Positions 1-8,916 of a stretch of DNA of 64,000 bases are shown here, piece after piece (position 1 is the first letter of the stretch; each line of letters begins with the position of its first letter). The notes beneath the pieces were generated by a model. It was not told where the DNA came from, did not search any database, and was given only the letters and a program-made list of their open reading frames with translations. The position numbers and the translations under genes are program-made. The DNA comes from Phycisphaerae bacterium (GTDB lineage: Bacteria; Planctomycetota; Phycisphaerae; Phycisphaerales; Phycisphaeraceae): the NCBI GenBank assembly GCA_030425705.1, contig JAUHZU010000002.1, forward strand, positions 1 through 64,000. Direction: 5' to 3'.

Positions 1-2
1 CC

Positions 3-671
3 AGCCCCACCGCCGACGACGCCGACCTCAACCACGACGGCACCGTCAACACCCCCGACCTCAACCTCCTCCTCGCCAACTGGGGACAAGGCAACCCGCC
101 CCCCGAACCCACCAGCAACGACAACGAAGACAACAACAACGCCGGCGACAACAACACAGACAGCAACGACAGCGCGGGCAACAACACCACCGACGGAAGC
201 GGCGCAGACCACACCGCCGGCGACAGCACCAACCACACCGGCACACCCACCCGGCCGACCCGACCCGGCAACACCACCCCCGACACACCGACCCGACCCA
301 CCCGGCCCGGCAACCCCACCAACCCCACCCGACCCAACACCGGCACACCCACCCGGCCGACCCCCACGCCAACCGACACCGCCACCGCGACCCGCGCCAC
401 CGCCACCTCAGCGGACACCCCCACGCGAACCACCACCTCAGCGCCTGCCACCACACCGACCACCACCACGGCCACCGCCACCGCACCGACGGCCACCGAC
501 CCGCGGGCCTTCCCCGCCCGCGCCAGCGCCGACGCCCTGGCCCTCACCCGACCCCTCACCCCGCCCACACGCCCAACCCTCCCCACCCTCCCCCACACCC
601 CCCAGGACCAGCCCCAACCCAACGACCCACCCCAACCCAACCCCAGACGATTCAACGCACTCGCCCGATAG
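3..671 (+). CDS. C-terminal part of a dockerin-like, Thr/Pro/Asn-rich surface protein (5' end outside window)
   Basis: Open from the window edge in the frame starting at base 3, with a TAG stop at 669-671. The first 25 residues contain DLNHDGTVNTPDLNLLLANW, a calcium-loop repeat of the dockerin type I/EF-hand kind. In planctomycete secreted proteins this unit often occurs near the C terminus. It is followed by an Asn/Asp/Gly-rich linker and then about 130 residues of low-complexity Thr/Pro/Arg repeats of the type GTPTRPTRPGN. The tail has no hydrophobic anchor. Codon use is extreme, with almost every third base C. Seen: the repeat and composition. Inferred: an exported, possibly cell-surface protein whose catalytic or binding part lies upstream of the window. 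The antisense frames here are Cys/Trp/Arg-rich shadows. Confidence 0.7.
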   Translation, partial: SPTADDADLNHDGTVNTPDLNLLLANWGQGNPPPEPTSNDNEDNNNAGDNNTDSNDSAGNNTTDGSGADHTAGDSTNHTGTPTRPTRPGNTTPDTPTRPTRPGNPTNPTRPNTGTPTRPTPTPTDTATATRATATSADTPTRTTTSAPATTPTTTTATATAPTATDPRAFPARASADALALTRPLTPPTRPTLPTLPHTPQDQPQPNDPPQPNPRRFNALAR

Positions 672-748
672 CAGGCGCGGCGGAGTCGGGCCTACAGCGC
701 TAGACTTGTTCGCGCGCGAGCGTCGCGCTACCCGGAGTCTGTGGCTGG

Positions 749-934
749 ATGGATGACAAACAGCAGCAATTCGAGGCCCTGAAGCGCGGCCTCTGCGGCG
801 ACTGTGGCGTCGGCCCGTTCAAGGGCGGCCGACGCGGCAAGGGGTTGTCCGTGTCACGCCGAGTCCTGGGACTGGTTGCGGCCGCTGTCTTGGCCGGGGG
901 TGCGGTCATTGTCGCCTTCGGGTTGCTGCGATAG
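749..934 (+). CDS. small protein with a CGDCG motif and a C-terminal membrane segment
   Basis: A 61-residue reading frame. The N-terminal half is polar and includes CGDCG, a possible metal-binding or redox pair, followed by a basic stretch (GGRRGKG). The last 23 residues are hydrophobic (VLGLVAAAVLAGGAVIVAFG), which would make a tail-anchored or single-pass membrane protein. No strong Shine-Dalgarno is visible before the ATG. A 69-residue antisense frame overlaps it, but its composition looks like a shadow. I do not recognise a family. It is called because the soluble-plus-membrane layout looks like a real protein and it fills an otherwise empty gap. Confidence 0.45.
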   Translation: MDDKQQQFEALKRGLCGDCGVGPFKGGRRGKGLSVSRRVLGLVAAAVLAGGAVIVAFGLLR

Positions 935-1193
935 CCTTTCGCCGATCCGCGCTGGCGGGCGTGCTACTCCATGCGGTCGATTTTTCAGTCGGCGTATAAA
1001 AAGTGCCAGGTCAAAAAAGTTTGGCTGGGCTTGAACCTATCGGTGTGCCGGTAGACTGGACCTTCCTGTCAACCGCCGTATCGGTGTTGTCCCGGTCTGG
1101 GCCCGATGGAGTTTTCGGCGAGGAAGGTGGGGGCCCCGGCAGCATAGCCGGGCCGAGCGTTTCTTCTTTTCTCGATACGAGAGGGATACTTCG

Positions 1194-2999
1194 ATGCATC
1201 TGATCCGAATCCGCAACCGTTTCCTGCTCCGCACGCTGGCCGCAACGGCCCCCGCCGCGCTGGTGCTGACCGCGAGCGCCCCGCTGATCGCCGACACGAT
1301 CAACGGCGATGACAACGACAACCCCGCGCTCATCGGGACCAACGACGACGACACGATCAACGGCATGGGCGGCAACGACATCATCCATGCCCACGGCGGC
1401 AACGACACCGTCGATGGCGGGGACGGCGACGATGAGATCCACCTCGGCGACGGCGACGATGTCTCCAGCGGACGCGAAGGCAACGACGATATCCGCGGCC
1501 AAGACGGCAACGACATCATCGCCGGCGGAGGTGGACACGACACGATCACCGGCGGCTACGGCGACGACAGCCTCCACGGTGAGGGCGGCGACGACGACAT
1601 CAACGGCGGGCTCCACGAAGACGAGATCGACGGCGGCGGCGGCAACGACACCATCGAGTCCGGCGGCGGGGGTGGCATCATCCACGGCGGTGACGGCAAC
1701 GACACCATCACCCTGACCGGCAGCTCCTGGGGCCTGCCCCACCTGGGCTACCCCGCATGGGACGACCCCGACTTCGACTTCCAGCGCGTCGTCGCCGAGG
1801 CCTACGGCGACACCGGCAACGACTACATCAAGTCCTCGCCCGGCATCGCCGGCTGGGGCGGGTCGTTCCAGTACATCCACGGCGGCACGGGCAGCGACGT
1901 CGTCGAGGGCGGCAACGGCCAGGACCTGCTCATCGTGCAGGGCGGCGACGACACCATCATCACCGGCCCTTACGAAGACTACATCGCCATCATCGGCAAC
2001 TCCGTCGAGGGCTACACCTTCTACGACACCCTCCACTACCTGCCCGACGGCAGCGTCGAGACCGGGCCCGACGGCAAGCCGATTGACTACAACGACGGCA
2101 CGGACATGCTCTGCTTCGTCCGCGACGTTAACCCCGACCAGCTCACGATGATCTCGGTCTGGCTCAGCGGGTCGACCAAGCACTTCATGGAGTACGACAC
2201 CGGGTTGCCGACGCGCGAGGCGGTGAACCTCGACCTGAACGACCACCCGATGCTCAAGAACATCGAGGCCTACCGCACCGGCGACGGCAACGACGTGCTG
2301 GTCGACACCGATTACGGCGGGCCCGATGACCCCGCCACCAACGCCAGCTACCTCGGCCGGCTCCGCGGCGAGCAGCCCGCCGTCACACTCTACGGCCACG
2401 ACCCGGACAACATGGCCTGGCTCAACCTGCACCACCTGTTCTTCACCGGTGCCGGCAACGACACCATCACCCTCGGGCGTGGCAACGATCTGGTCGACGC
2501 CGGCTCGGGCAACGACACCATCCACGTCGGCCCGGACAACTGCTTCATCATGACCGGCCCGGGGCGCGACACCGTCCGCTTCGCCGCCGACGCACTGAAC
2601 GGCACGGACAGCCCCAACCCCGACGGCGGCAAGACCCGCATCAGCGACCTCGCCAGCGGCGATGTGATCGTTCTCGAAGGCGTCCAGCAGAACCAGATCA
2701 CGCTGGAAGAACAGACCATGCCCGACAACCGCGGCGGCGGGCTGGCTGGCATCACCTTCACCAGCGTGCAGGTCGATGGCGAAGAGCAGTTTGTGATCCT
2801 GATGCTCCGGCCGAACCAGCTCCAGGTCGCCAACCAGGGCGGCAACGTGCAGATCGCTGTCCGTGGCCGGGTGACCGACCCGAGCACGCCGCTGGGCCCG
2901 GTCCTGGAAGGCCCGCGCGACCGTGCCGACAACGGCGGACGCGCCCCCGCCGGCGCCGAACACCTGCCCGATGCGGGCAACGACCGCGGCGGTCATTGA
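1194..2999 (+). CDS. RTX-type (hemolysin-type calcium-binding repeat) secreted protein
   Basis: 601 residues. The N terminus is basic then hydrophobic (about residues 8-33), a Sec-type signal peptide. Nonapeptide repeats of the GGxGxDxUx class fill about residues 40-175 (for example GGNDTVDGGDGDDEIHLG), and a second block lies near residues 418-450 (GAGNDTITLGRGNDLVDAG). Such repeats bind calcium in parallel beta rolls. The middle and C-terminal parts carry sparse further repeats and no recognisable catalytic domain. RTX proteins usually use a type I C-terminal export signal, but here an N-terminal signal is visible and there is no type I exporter in the window. Purine-rich GAGAGGGA lies upstream of the start. 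The antisense frame across this gene (1011-2996) is a repeat-driven shadow. Role inferred: extracellular or envelope matrix protein. Confidence 0.85.
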   Translation: MHLIRIRNRFLLRTLAATAPAALVLTASAPLIADTINGDDNDNPALIGTNDDDTINGMGGNDIIHAHGGNDTVDGGDGDDEIHLGDGDDVSSGREGNDDIRGQDGNDIIAGGGGHDTITGGYGDDSLHGEGGDDDINGGLHEDEIDGGGGNDTIESGGGGGIIHGGDGNDTITLTGSSWGLPHLGYPAWDDPDFDFQRVVAEAYGDTGNDYIKSSPGIAGWGGSFQYIHGGTGSDVVEGGNGQDLLIVQGGDDTIITGPYEDYIAIIGNSVEGYTFYDTLHYLPDGSVETGPDGKPIDYNDGTDMLCFVRDVNPDQLTMISVWLSGSTKHFMEYDTGLPTREAVNLDLNDHPMLKNIEAYRTGDGNDVLVDTDYGGPDDPATNASYLGRLRGEQPAVTLYGHDPDNMAWLNLHHLFFTGAGNDTITLGRGNDLVDAGSGNDTIHVGPDNCFIMTGPGRDTVRFAADALNGTDSPNPDGGKTRISDLASGDVIVLEGVQQNQITLEEQTMPDNRGGGLAGITFTSVQVDGEEQFVILMLRPNQLQVANQGGNVQIAVRGRVTDPSTPLGPVLEGPRDRADNGGRAPAGAEHLPDAGNDRGGH

Positions 3000-3036
3000 G
3001 CCGGTAGCGCTTTGATCAGGCGACGGACCCCCAAGA

Positions 3037-3059
3037 ACCCCGGCCGGCTCGGCCGGGGT
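3037..3059 (+). terminator. hairpin downstream of the RTX gene
   Basis: A perfect 9-bp stem (ACCCCGGCC / GGCCGGGGT) with a 5-base loop, 37 bases after the RTX stop. It has no clear U tract. It may terminate the RTX gene and also the convergent TPR gene. Confidence 0.5.
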
Positions 3060-3089
3060 CCTACCGCATCACGGAACTTAGGTAGAACG

Positions 3090-5576
3090 CTAGTCCGAAT
3101 CCTCGGGCCAATACTCCCGCGCAAGGTAGGCGATGATCAGTTGCTGGCCGATGGACGCCGCGCGGAATTGGTTGCGCCGCAACTCAGACAAGTGTGCCGT
3201 GAACGATTCGGCGTCGCCCTTCAGCCAGGCCTCCATCGCGAGGAAGAACGGTAACAACTGACCAGCCTGTTCCTGTTGGTCCTCGTCCAGTTCTTCGGGG
3301 GGCAGGAACTCGCCGGGACGTCCTTCTTGCGTACGAATCCACGCGCGCACACCTGCGTGTTGAGCCCGCTCCTGAAGCAGCGGGTCGGTGAGGATCGACC
3401 GTGCTGAAGGTTCGTCCCCACTTGCTCGTAGGGCCATCACCCGCAGCGGGATGTCGCAGCCCGTCCCGGCGTGCTCGGGCAGGGCATTTTCCAGCCAGCG
3501 GTCGGCACGTAGCTGCGCCTCAGCGTATCTGCCCTCCAACAGCAGGCACCACATGACGGTCTGGTCGAGGTCGGCCAGCGCCCGGACCTGCTGCTGCAGC
3601 GCATCGAAATGGCGCAACGCCACATCTATCCCGTGGGTCGGCGGGAGCACCATCGCGGTCACCCAAACCCGCAAGTGGATGTAGCCACGCGGCTCAAGAT
3701 GAACCGTTCGGTTGATGTTCTCCCGCGCATCGTCAAGCTGGCCGAGTACGACCTGCAGGTACGCCAGTTGGAGCAATGCATTGACTTCGTTGGGCCAACG
3801 CTCGGCGATCCGGCGGCTGATCGATTCGGCCTCAGCATACCTGCCGGCTGCAACCAAGATGTCTGTCCAACGTTCGAGGCCTGGCCGGGTGAGTGTCCCC
3901 GTCTCGTCCACTTGAGCGAGGTAGTCCGCCGCCGTGTCGTACTCGCCCTGGGCTTCGTGCAGGTACGACCAGATCGTCAGCAGGTCGCTGGGTGCACCGC
4001 GCCCGGTGTCGGCCGACTCAAGCAACGCCCGCGCCTCTTCAAACTGCCCGGTGTCGATTAGCACCCCCGCCAGCCGACCTAACGCGAGAGTGTTGTGTGG
4101 TGCCTGGGCGTATGCACGACGAGCGAGAAGCACCGCTTCTTCCTGCCGATCGGGGATCCCCGAAATCAGTGGGGCCAACTCGATCATCGCAGGCAGGTAA
4201 CCCGGGTCGTGCTCCAGGGCGGCATCGAGGTCTACCACGGCTATCTCGGTCCAGCCCAAGTACGAATATGCCGTGGCGCGCAGGGTCAACGCTTCAGCAG
4301 ATTGACGAGGTTCTTCGGCGAAACGGAGTGCGACACTCGCGCTGAATGCGGCCTCCGGATAGGACTTATCTCCCACGGCCCGGTAGTAACCGGAGACCGC
4401 GGCGTCGAAGCCCACTTCATCCGGCGCAAGTGAGGCCTGTATTCCGCGAGCCGCAACTTCATTGGTCTGTGCCCGATCGAAGTCCTGAACCATCCGCAGC
4501 AGGCGGCGGTCGCCCGGGTTGCGGTTTAGTGCCTCGCGTGCGGACTCGGTGGCCGAAGCGAAGTCACCGTGCCGCGCCTGAAAAATCGCCAAATTCTGGT
4601 ATGCCCCGGGGTGGTCGGGCGCGACCTCTTTGAGCCGAGCGACCGCCGCATGGAACGGCTCTGCGCGGTCCAGCTCTAACAGTACGGCACTATGTGTCAG
4701 CAGCAGTTGAAGGTGGTCGGGGTTCGCCTCCAGCCCACGCTCTACAACACGCAGCGCGCCAGGGTGGTCCATCGTCCTGGTGTAGACCGAGGCGAGGATG
4801 TTGTAAGTGTTCGCATCGTTGCCGCCGTGTGCTAAATCCTGTTCAAGGGAGGCAATCGCCTCGTCCGCCAGGCCAATCGTCATCGCGATGCTCCCGATCA
4901 TGTCCCATATGGGCAGATCGGGGTTGATCATCGCGGCCTGACGCAGGTAGGCCAACGCCCGGTCGGGCCGCTGGGCCCGGCTGGCCTCGAAGGCCGCCGC
5001 GTCCAAAAGAGTGCCGGGCTGCAGCGGATCCGCAGTCAGGCAGTCCCGGTACGCGGACGACGCAAGCTCGACATTGCCAAACCGCCCGTGCAGACGCGCC
5101 ATGACGTGCAGGAGGGCGGGGTGGTCATCAAAACCAGCTCGCTCCAATTCGTCGGCTCTTTCAAAACAAGGCCGCATATCTCCGGGCATCCGTGTTCGCA
5201 CCAGGAGCAGTTCGAGCTCAACCTCAACCGCATCGGGGTGTGTTGACATATAGGACAAACAGAGGCCTTCTGCCTCACGACCACGACGCGCCCAGACCAG
5301 CAGACGGGCCTTCTGCGCAATCAACTCTGCGTCACTCGGGTGTTCGACCAGGCAACGCTCCACCACAGCTAAAGCGGCGTCGAACGACATGTCTAATGCC
5401 GCATTCTCTGCATAGTCCATGCACGCGGCGATATCCGTCGGGTCCGCGTCAAGCGTCTCAATCAACGCAGCGATGTGCTCCGCCCGCTCGGCGGGGTCGG
5501 CGACTTTCTCCGCCCATGCAGCCGGCGCAATCAATAACGCTAAGGTAAACAGCCAGACGGTCATGTAGCATCGCAT
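3090..5576 (-). CDS. exported tetratricopeptide-repeat protein
   Basis: About 828 residues from the chosen ATG at 5576, which has GAGG six bases upstream. A GTG at 5627 and ATGs at 5591 and 5564 are alternatives. The N terminus (MTVWLFTLALLIAPAAWA) is a signal peptide, so the protein is probably periplasmic. The rest is a continuous series of helical pairs with TPR features such as A-x-Y-x-x-G/A-x-A...P: 'PDHPGAYQNLAIFQARHG', 'DPGYLPAMIELAPLISG', 'PHNTLALGRLAGVLIDTGQ'. No catalytic domain is visible, so a scaffold or assembly role is likely. Base composition is slightly less GC-rich than its neighbours. It stands alone, convergent with the RTX gene and with MscS upstream. Confidence 0.8.
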   Translation of the reverse strand: MRCYMTVWLFTLALLIAPAAWAEKVADPAERAEHIAALIETLDADPTDIAACMDYAENAALDMSFDAALAVVERCLVEHPSDAELIAQKARLLVWARRGREAEGLCLSYMSTHPDAVEVELELLLVRTRMPGDMRPCFERADELERAGFDDHPALLHVMARLHGRFGNVELASSAYRDCLTADPLQPGTLLDAAAFEASRAQRPDRALAYLRQAAMINPDLPIWDMIGSIAMTIGLADEAIASLEQDLAHGGNDANTYNILASVYTRTMDHPGALRVVERGLEANPDHLQLLLTHSAVLLELDRAEPFHAAVARLKEVAPDHPGAYQNLAIFQARHGDFASATESAREALNRNPGDRRLLRMVQDFDRAQTNEVAARGIQASLAPDEVGFDAAVSGYYRAVGDKSYPEAAFSASVALRFAEEPRQSAEALTLRATAYSYLGWTEIAVVDLDAALEHDPGYLPAMIELAPLISGIPDRQEEAVLLARRAYAQAPHNTLALGRLAGVLIDTGQFEEARALLESADTGRGAPSDLLTIWSYLHEAQGEYDTAADYLAQVDETGTLTRPGLERWTDILVAAGRYAEAESISRRIAERWPNEVNALLQLAYLQVVLGQLDDARENINRTVHLEPRGYIHLRVWVTAMVLPPTHGIDVALRHFDALQQQVRALADLDQTVMWCLLLEGRYAEAQLRADRWLENALPEHAGTGCDIPLRVMALRASGDEPSARSILTDPLLQERAQHAGVRAWIRTQEGRPGEFLPPEELDEDQQEQAGQLLPFFLAMEAWLKGDAESFTAHLSELRRNQFRAASIGQQLIIAYLAREYWPEDSD

Positions 5577-5663
5577 GTTCAGCCTCGGCATGCATAGGTG
5601 TAAACCCTTCCAAGCATGGTAACGCACAAGCGGCCAGCAACAACCATCGGGTTCGGATATCCC

Positions 5664-6803
5664 TCAACCCTCGCTTGTGTCGCCGTCCCCGCCACCCACG
5701 GCCCGGCCAGCGACGGCGTCCATGATCGCCGGCTCGTTGCGGCTGAACGTCAGCGTGCGGTACGGGTACGGGATCTCGATGCCCGCGTCGTCCAGCGCCT
5801 TCTTGATCGCCTCGACCACCTCGTCCTTGCTGCGCAGCTCGTCGATCGGGGTGTTGTCGGCCCACCAGATCACCGTGAAGTCGATCGACGACGCGCCGAA
5901 CGCCTGGGCCAGGACCTCCGGCTCGGCGTCGTTGCGCACGGTCTTGCAGGACTTCACCGCGTCGAGGATGACCTTGCGTCCCTCGGCCATGTCCTCGCCG
6001 TAGGCGATGCCTACCGCGAGTTCGAGCCGGCGGTGCCGGCGGTTGGTCATGACGGTGACGTTGCTGCGGAAGATGGTGGCGTTGGGGACGAGGACCAGCT
6101 CGCCGTTGGTCTTGCGCAGGCGCGTCATCCTGATCTCAACGTCTTCGACGCGCGCGACCAGGCCGTCCATCTCGATGTAGTCGCCGTTCTCGAACGGGAA
6201 GTGCCACAGGATGAGGATGCCGGCGAAGAAGTTCTCGAAGATGTTCTGGAACGCGAAGCCGATGGCGATGGAGGCGAGCCCGGCCGTGGCGATGAGCTGC
6301 GCGAACCCGAAGCCGGGGAAGACGATGCCGGCCGCGACGATAAGCCCGGCGAACCAGACCGCGACGCGCACCGCGATCCGCAGGAGGTCGCGCAGACTCT
6401 CGCGCAGCTTCGCGCGCTTGACCAGCTTCGTCACGAGCTTGTCCGCCAGGCGGACCAGGAACATCGTCACGATCAGGACCAGCAGCGCGATCACGAGCTG
6501 CGGCAGCATCGCGATGAGCCCGTCGACCAGGCCCCCGACCGCGTCGGCCAGCGTATTGAGCGCGCCGTCGACCGACTCGTTGCCGGTCTCGGGGACGATC
6601 CCGTCCAGCGCCTCGCCCACCGCCCCGGCGGCGTCCGTCTCGGGCTCGGCGGCCCCCTCGGGCGGGACCACCTCGACCCCCGGGGTGGCCGAGGGATCGA
6701 TCTCGATGACGGTGCCGTCGGGCACGCCCTCCCCCGCGGGCGGTTGGGCGGGCACGGCGTCGGGGGGGAGGTCGGCCTGGGCGAGCGCGGAGTGGAGCTG
6801 CAT
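5664..6803 (-). CDS. mechanosensitive ion channel, MscS family
   Basis: 379 residues. An acidic/proline-rich N-terminal segment of about 90 residues is followed by membrane helices (LPQLVIALLVLIVTMFLV; VAVWFAGLIVAAGIVFPGFG). Next comes the Gly/Ala-rich pore helix (LIATAGLASIAIGFAFQN) and the MscS beta domain, with FFAGILILWHFPFENGDYIE and VPNATIFRSNVTV. The C-terminal mixed domain ends in a Gly/Asp-rich tail. Small MscS channels release osmolytes under hypo-osmotic stress. A TACACT hexamer lies six bases before the ATG with TGGAGG between them, too close for a normal ribosome-binding site, so a leaderless start is possible. Divergent from the DUF4345-like gene. Confidence 0.93.
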   Translation of the reverse strand: MQLHSALAQADLPPDAVPAQPPAGEGVPDGTVIEIDPSATPGVEVVPPEGAAEPETDAAGAVGEALDGIVPETGNESVDGALNTLADAVGGLVDGLIAMLPQLVIALLVLIVTMFLVRLADKLVTKLVKRAKLRESLRDLLRIAVRVAVWFAGLIVAAGIVFPGFGFAQLIATAGLASIAIGFAFQNIFENFFAGILILWHFPFENGDYIEMDGLVARVEDVEIRMTRLRKTNGELVLVPNATIFRSNVTVMTNRRHRRLELAVGIAYGEDMAEGRKVILDAVKSCKTVRNDAEPEVLAQAFGASSIDFTVIWWADNTPIDELRSKDEVVEAIKKALDDAGIEIPYPYRTLTFSRNEPAIMDAVAGRAVGGGDGDTSEG

Positions 6804-6809
6804 CCTCCA

Positions 6810-6815
6810 AGTGTA
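6810..6815 (-). promoter_or_regulatory. candidate -10 element of the MscS gene
   Basis: TACACT on the minus strand, six bases before the ATG. No clear -35 element. One of several start-proximal -10-like hexamers in this window. Confidence 0.35.
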
Positions 6816-6881
6816 CGCGCTGGGTACGGATGCGATCGGCCGGCCGCGCTACCATGCCCGGACCCCTGCAAGGAGGCCCGT

Positions 6882-7268
6882 ATGTGGACCCCGTGGTTCC
6901 TGGCATTCAACGGCGTGCTGTACGTCGCCCTTGGCGCGTGGTGCACGCTCGCCCCGTCGAAGACCGCCGCCGCGATCGGATTCGGCCTGACCAACAACTC
7001 CGCACGCTCCGAGTACCTCACGGTCTATGGCGGGCTGGAGGTCGGGATGGGCCTGTTCTTCCTGCTCTGCGCTTGGCGGACCGGCATGGGCGAGGCGGGG
7101 CTCTGGTTCGCGACACTCAGCTACGGCGTGCTCGCGGTCTATCGGCTGACCACGCTGGTCACGCTCAGCGACCTGTCGGCGTTCATCTACACCGTGGCCG
7201 TCTTCGAGCCGTTGATGGCGGTCGTCAGCGCCCTGCTGCTGTGGCGGCACACCGCCGGGTCGGCGTAG
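6882..7268 (+). CDS. small four-helix membrane protein (DUF4345-like)
   Basis: 128 residues starting at an ATG preceded by AAGGAGG at ideal spacing; the longer upstream frame is a shadow. Four hydrophobic segments are visible: FLAFNGVLYVALGAWCTLAP, GGLEVGMGLFFLLCAW, GLWFATLSYGVLAVYRL and FEPLMAVVSALLLW. Features such as NxxY, the YGGLExGMGxF signature and Arg in helix 3 resemble DUF4345 membrane proteins, whose function is unknown to me. The gene sits alone between the divergent MscS gene and the downstream carboxypeptidase gene. Confidence 0.75.
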   Translation: MWTPWFLAFNGVLYVALGAWCTLAPSKTAAAIGFGLTNNSARSEYLTVYGGLEVGMGLFFLLCAWRTGMGEAGLWFATLSYGVLAVYRLTTLVTLSDLSAFIYTVAVFEPLMAVVSALLLWRHTAGSA

Positions 7269-7395
7269 GCCCCGACGACCGGCTGCCGAACCGATCGCCA
7301 AACACGTTACTGGGCCCAGGGTTTGGGCGGTTCCCGGCGGGGTTGCCGATAGGATATGGCGGTCGGGGTAGACCGAGTTTGCTAGTCATGGAAGG

Positions 7396-8916
7396 ATGGG
7401 CCTGCGGATGAGCTGCCATAGACAACGGTGGATGTGTTGGGCGTGGGCGGTGCTTGCCGCCGTCGTGTCCGCGTGCCCGGCCCCAGCCGAGGTCGAGTCG
7501 CGGCTGCGCAGCCACCTGGGCACCGCCGACCTGCGGGGCACGGACGTCTCGGTCTACGTCTACGACGTGACCCGCGGCGAAGAACTCGCGGATATCGACG
7601 CCGACCGGCTGATGATCCCCGCGTCCAACATGAAGCTCATCACCACCGCCGCCGCGCTGTCCATCCTCGGCGACGACTTCCGCTTCTCCACCCGGCTGGA
7701 ACTGCTCGAACCCCGCGAGGGCGAAGACCGCCCCACCCTCGTCATCGTCGGAGACGGGGACCCGGCCTTCGGCGACCCCGCGACACTGGATACCGCCGGC
7801 TACACCGTCGACGACCTCATCGGCTGGTGGGTCCAGGCCGTCGAAGACACCGGCCGGACCGACTTCGAGCGCATCCTCGTCGACGACCGCATCTTCGCCA
7901 ACGGCCCGGACGAGCGGGTCCACCCGACCTGGCCCCGCAACCAGCTCCACAAGCGCTACTGCGCCCAGGTCATGGGCCTCAACTTCTACAACAACGTCTT
8001 CCAGGTCACCGCCCGGCCCACCCGGCTGGGCGAGGACGTCGAGCTGGCCGTCTACCCCTACGGCCCGTTCGTCCGCACCGAGCTCCGCGTCCAGACCGGC
8101 CGCATCGACCAGTGGGACATCATCACCTCGGCCGACAGCAACCACCTGGTCTTCCGGGGCCAGCTCCGCAACCGGCAGACGCAGTACGTCGCCATGCACG
8201 ACCCGGCGGACATCTTCGGCCGGCTCCTCCAGCGCGAGCTCGGCCGGCGGGGCATCCACGTCGGCGAGGTCGTCCGGCCCGAGACCGGCGAGCTGCTGCC
8301 GCCCGGCCGGCTCCTGCACCGGGTCAACACCACCCTCCAGGCCGTCCTCACCCGCACCAACCGCGACTCGATGAACCTCTACGCCGAGGCCCTGCTCAAG
8401 CGGTCCGGCTACGAGCTCACCGGCTCGCCGGGCACCTACGAGAACGGCTCCGCCGCGGTCCGGCGGTTCCTCGCGGGCATCCTCGAAGACCCCGCCCTCG
8501 CCGCCTCTGTCCGCGTCGCCGACGGCTCGGGCATGTCCCGCGACAACCGCGTCACCGCGCGGGCCCTGGGCGAGCTGCTCGCCGCCATGCACGCCCACGA
8601 CGCCTACCCCGCCTACCTCGCCTCCCTGGGCCGGCCCGGCGACGGCGGCACGCTCGACCGCCGGTTCCAGGGCGCCGACCTGGCCGGCGAGGTCTACGCC
8701 AAGTCCGGCTACATCAACAGCGTCTCCTCCCTCTCCGGCTACCTCGTCTACCCCCCCACCCGGGCCGGGGGCCGGCCGCGCACTATCGCCTTCTCCATCC
8801 TCTGCAACGGGTTCGGCAACGGCAACGCCCGCGAACTCGACAACGGCGACATGAAACAGCTCCAGGAGGCCCTGGTCGCCCTGATCGACGTGGATGTCGC
8901 GGCTGCGCAGCCCTAG
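7396..8916 (+). CDS. dacB: D-alanyl-D-alanine carboxypeptidase/endopeptidase, PBP4 (peptidase S13) family
   Basis: 506 residues with an N-terminal hydrophobic signal (WMCWAWAVLAAVVSACPAPA). The three penicillin-recognition motifs are in order: SxxK as SNMK (Ser about residue 77), SxN as SMN in NRDSMNLYAEALLKRSG, and KTG as KSG in AEVYAKSGYINSVSSLSGYL. Length and the large insert between motifs 1 and 2 fit PBP4/DacB, a periplasmic enzyme that trims peptidoglycan peptides. The start is uncertain: ATG 7396 has GGAAGG directly against it, while ATG 7408 also gives a good signal peptide. No partner genes lie beside it. Confidence 0.92.
   Translation: MGLRMSCHRQRWMCWAWAVLAAVVSACPAPAEVESRLRSHLGTADLRGTDVSVYVYDVTRGEELADIDADRLMIPASNMKLITTAAALSILGDDFRFSTRLELLEPREGEDRPTLVIVGDGDPAFGDPATLDTAGYTVDDLIGWWVQAVEDTGRTDFERILVDDRIFANGPDERVHPTWPRNQLHKRYCAQVMGLNFYNNVFQVTARPTRLGEDVELAVYPYGPFVRTELRVQTGRIDQWDIITSADSNHLVFRGQLRNRQTQYVAMHDPADIFGRLLQRELGRRGIHVGEVVRPETGELLPPGRLLHRVNTTLQAVLTRTNRDSMNLYAEALLKRSGYELTGSPGTYENGSAAVRRFLAGILEDPALAASVRVADGSGMSRDNRVTARALGELLAAMHAHDAYPAYLASLGRPGDGGTLDRRFQGADLAGEVYAKSGYINSVSSLSGYLVYPPTRAGGRPRTIAFSILCNGFGNGNARELDNGDMKQLQEALVALIDVDVAAAQP

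Noticed and set aside
1011-2996. 661-residue antisense frame opposite the RTX gene
   Set aside because: It is Val/Ala/Asp-rich and mirrors the GGNGND repeats codon by codon. There is no start context and the sense frame has a signal peptide and family repeats.
1194-2999. Reading the RTX protein as an adhesin or hemolysin toxin
   Set aside because: Only the calcium-binding repeats are visible; there is no toxin or lipase domain and no acyltransferase or exporter genes.
5616-7268. 550-residue plus-strand frame across the MscS gene
   Set aside because: Only its last 128 codons (from the ATG at 6882 with AAGGAGG) look like a protein. The rest is His/Asp/Arg-rich shadow of MscS.
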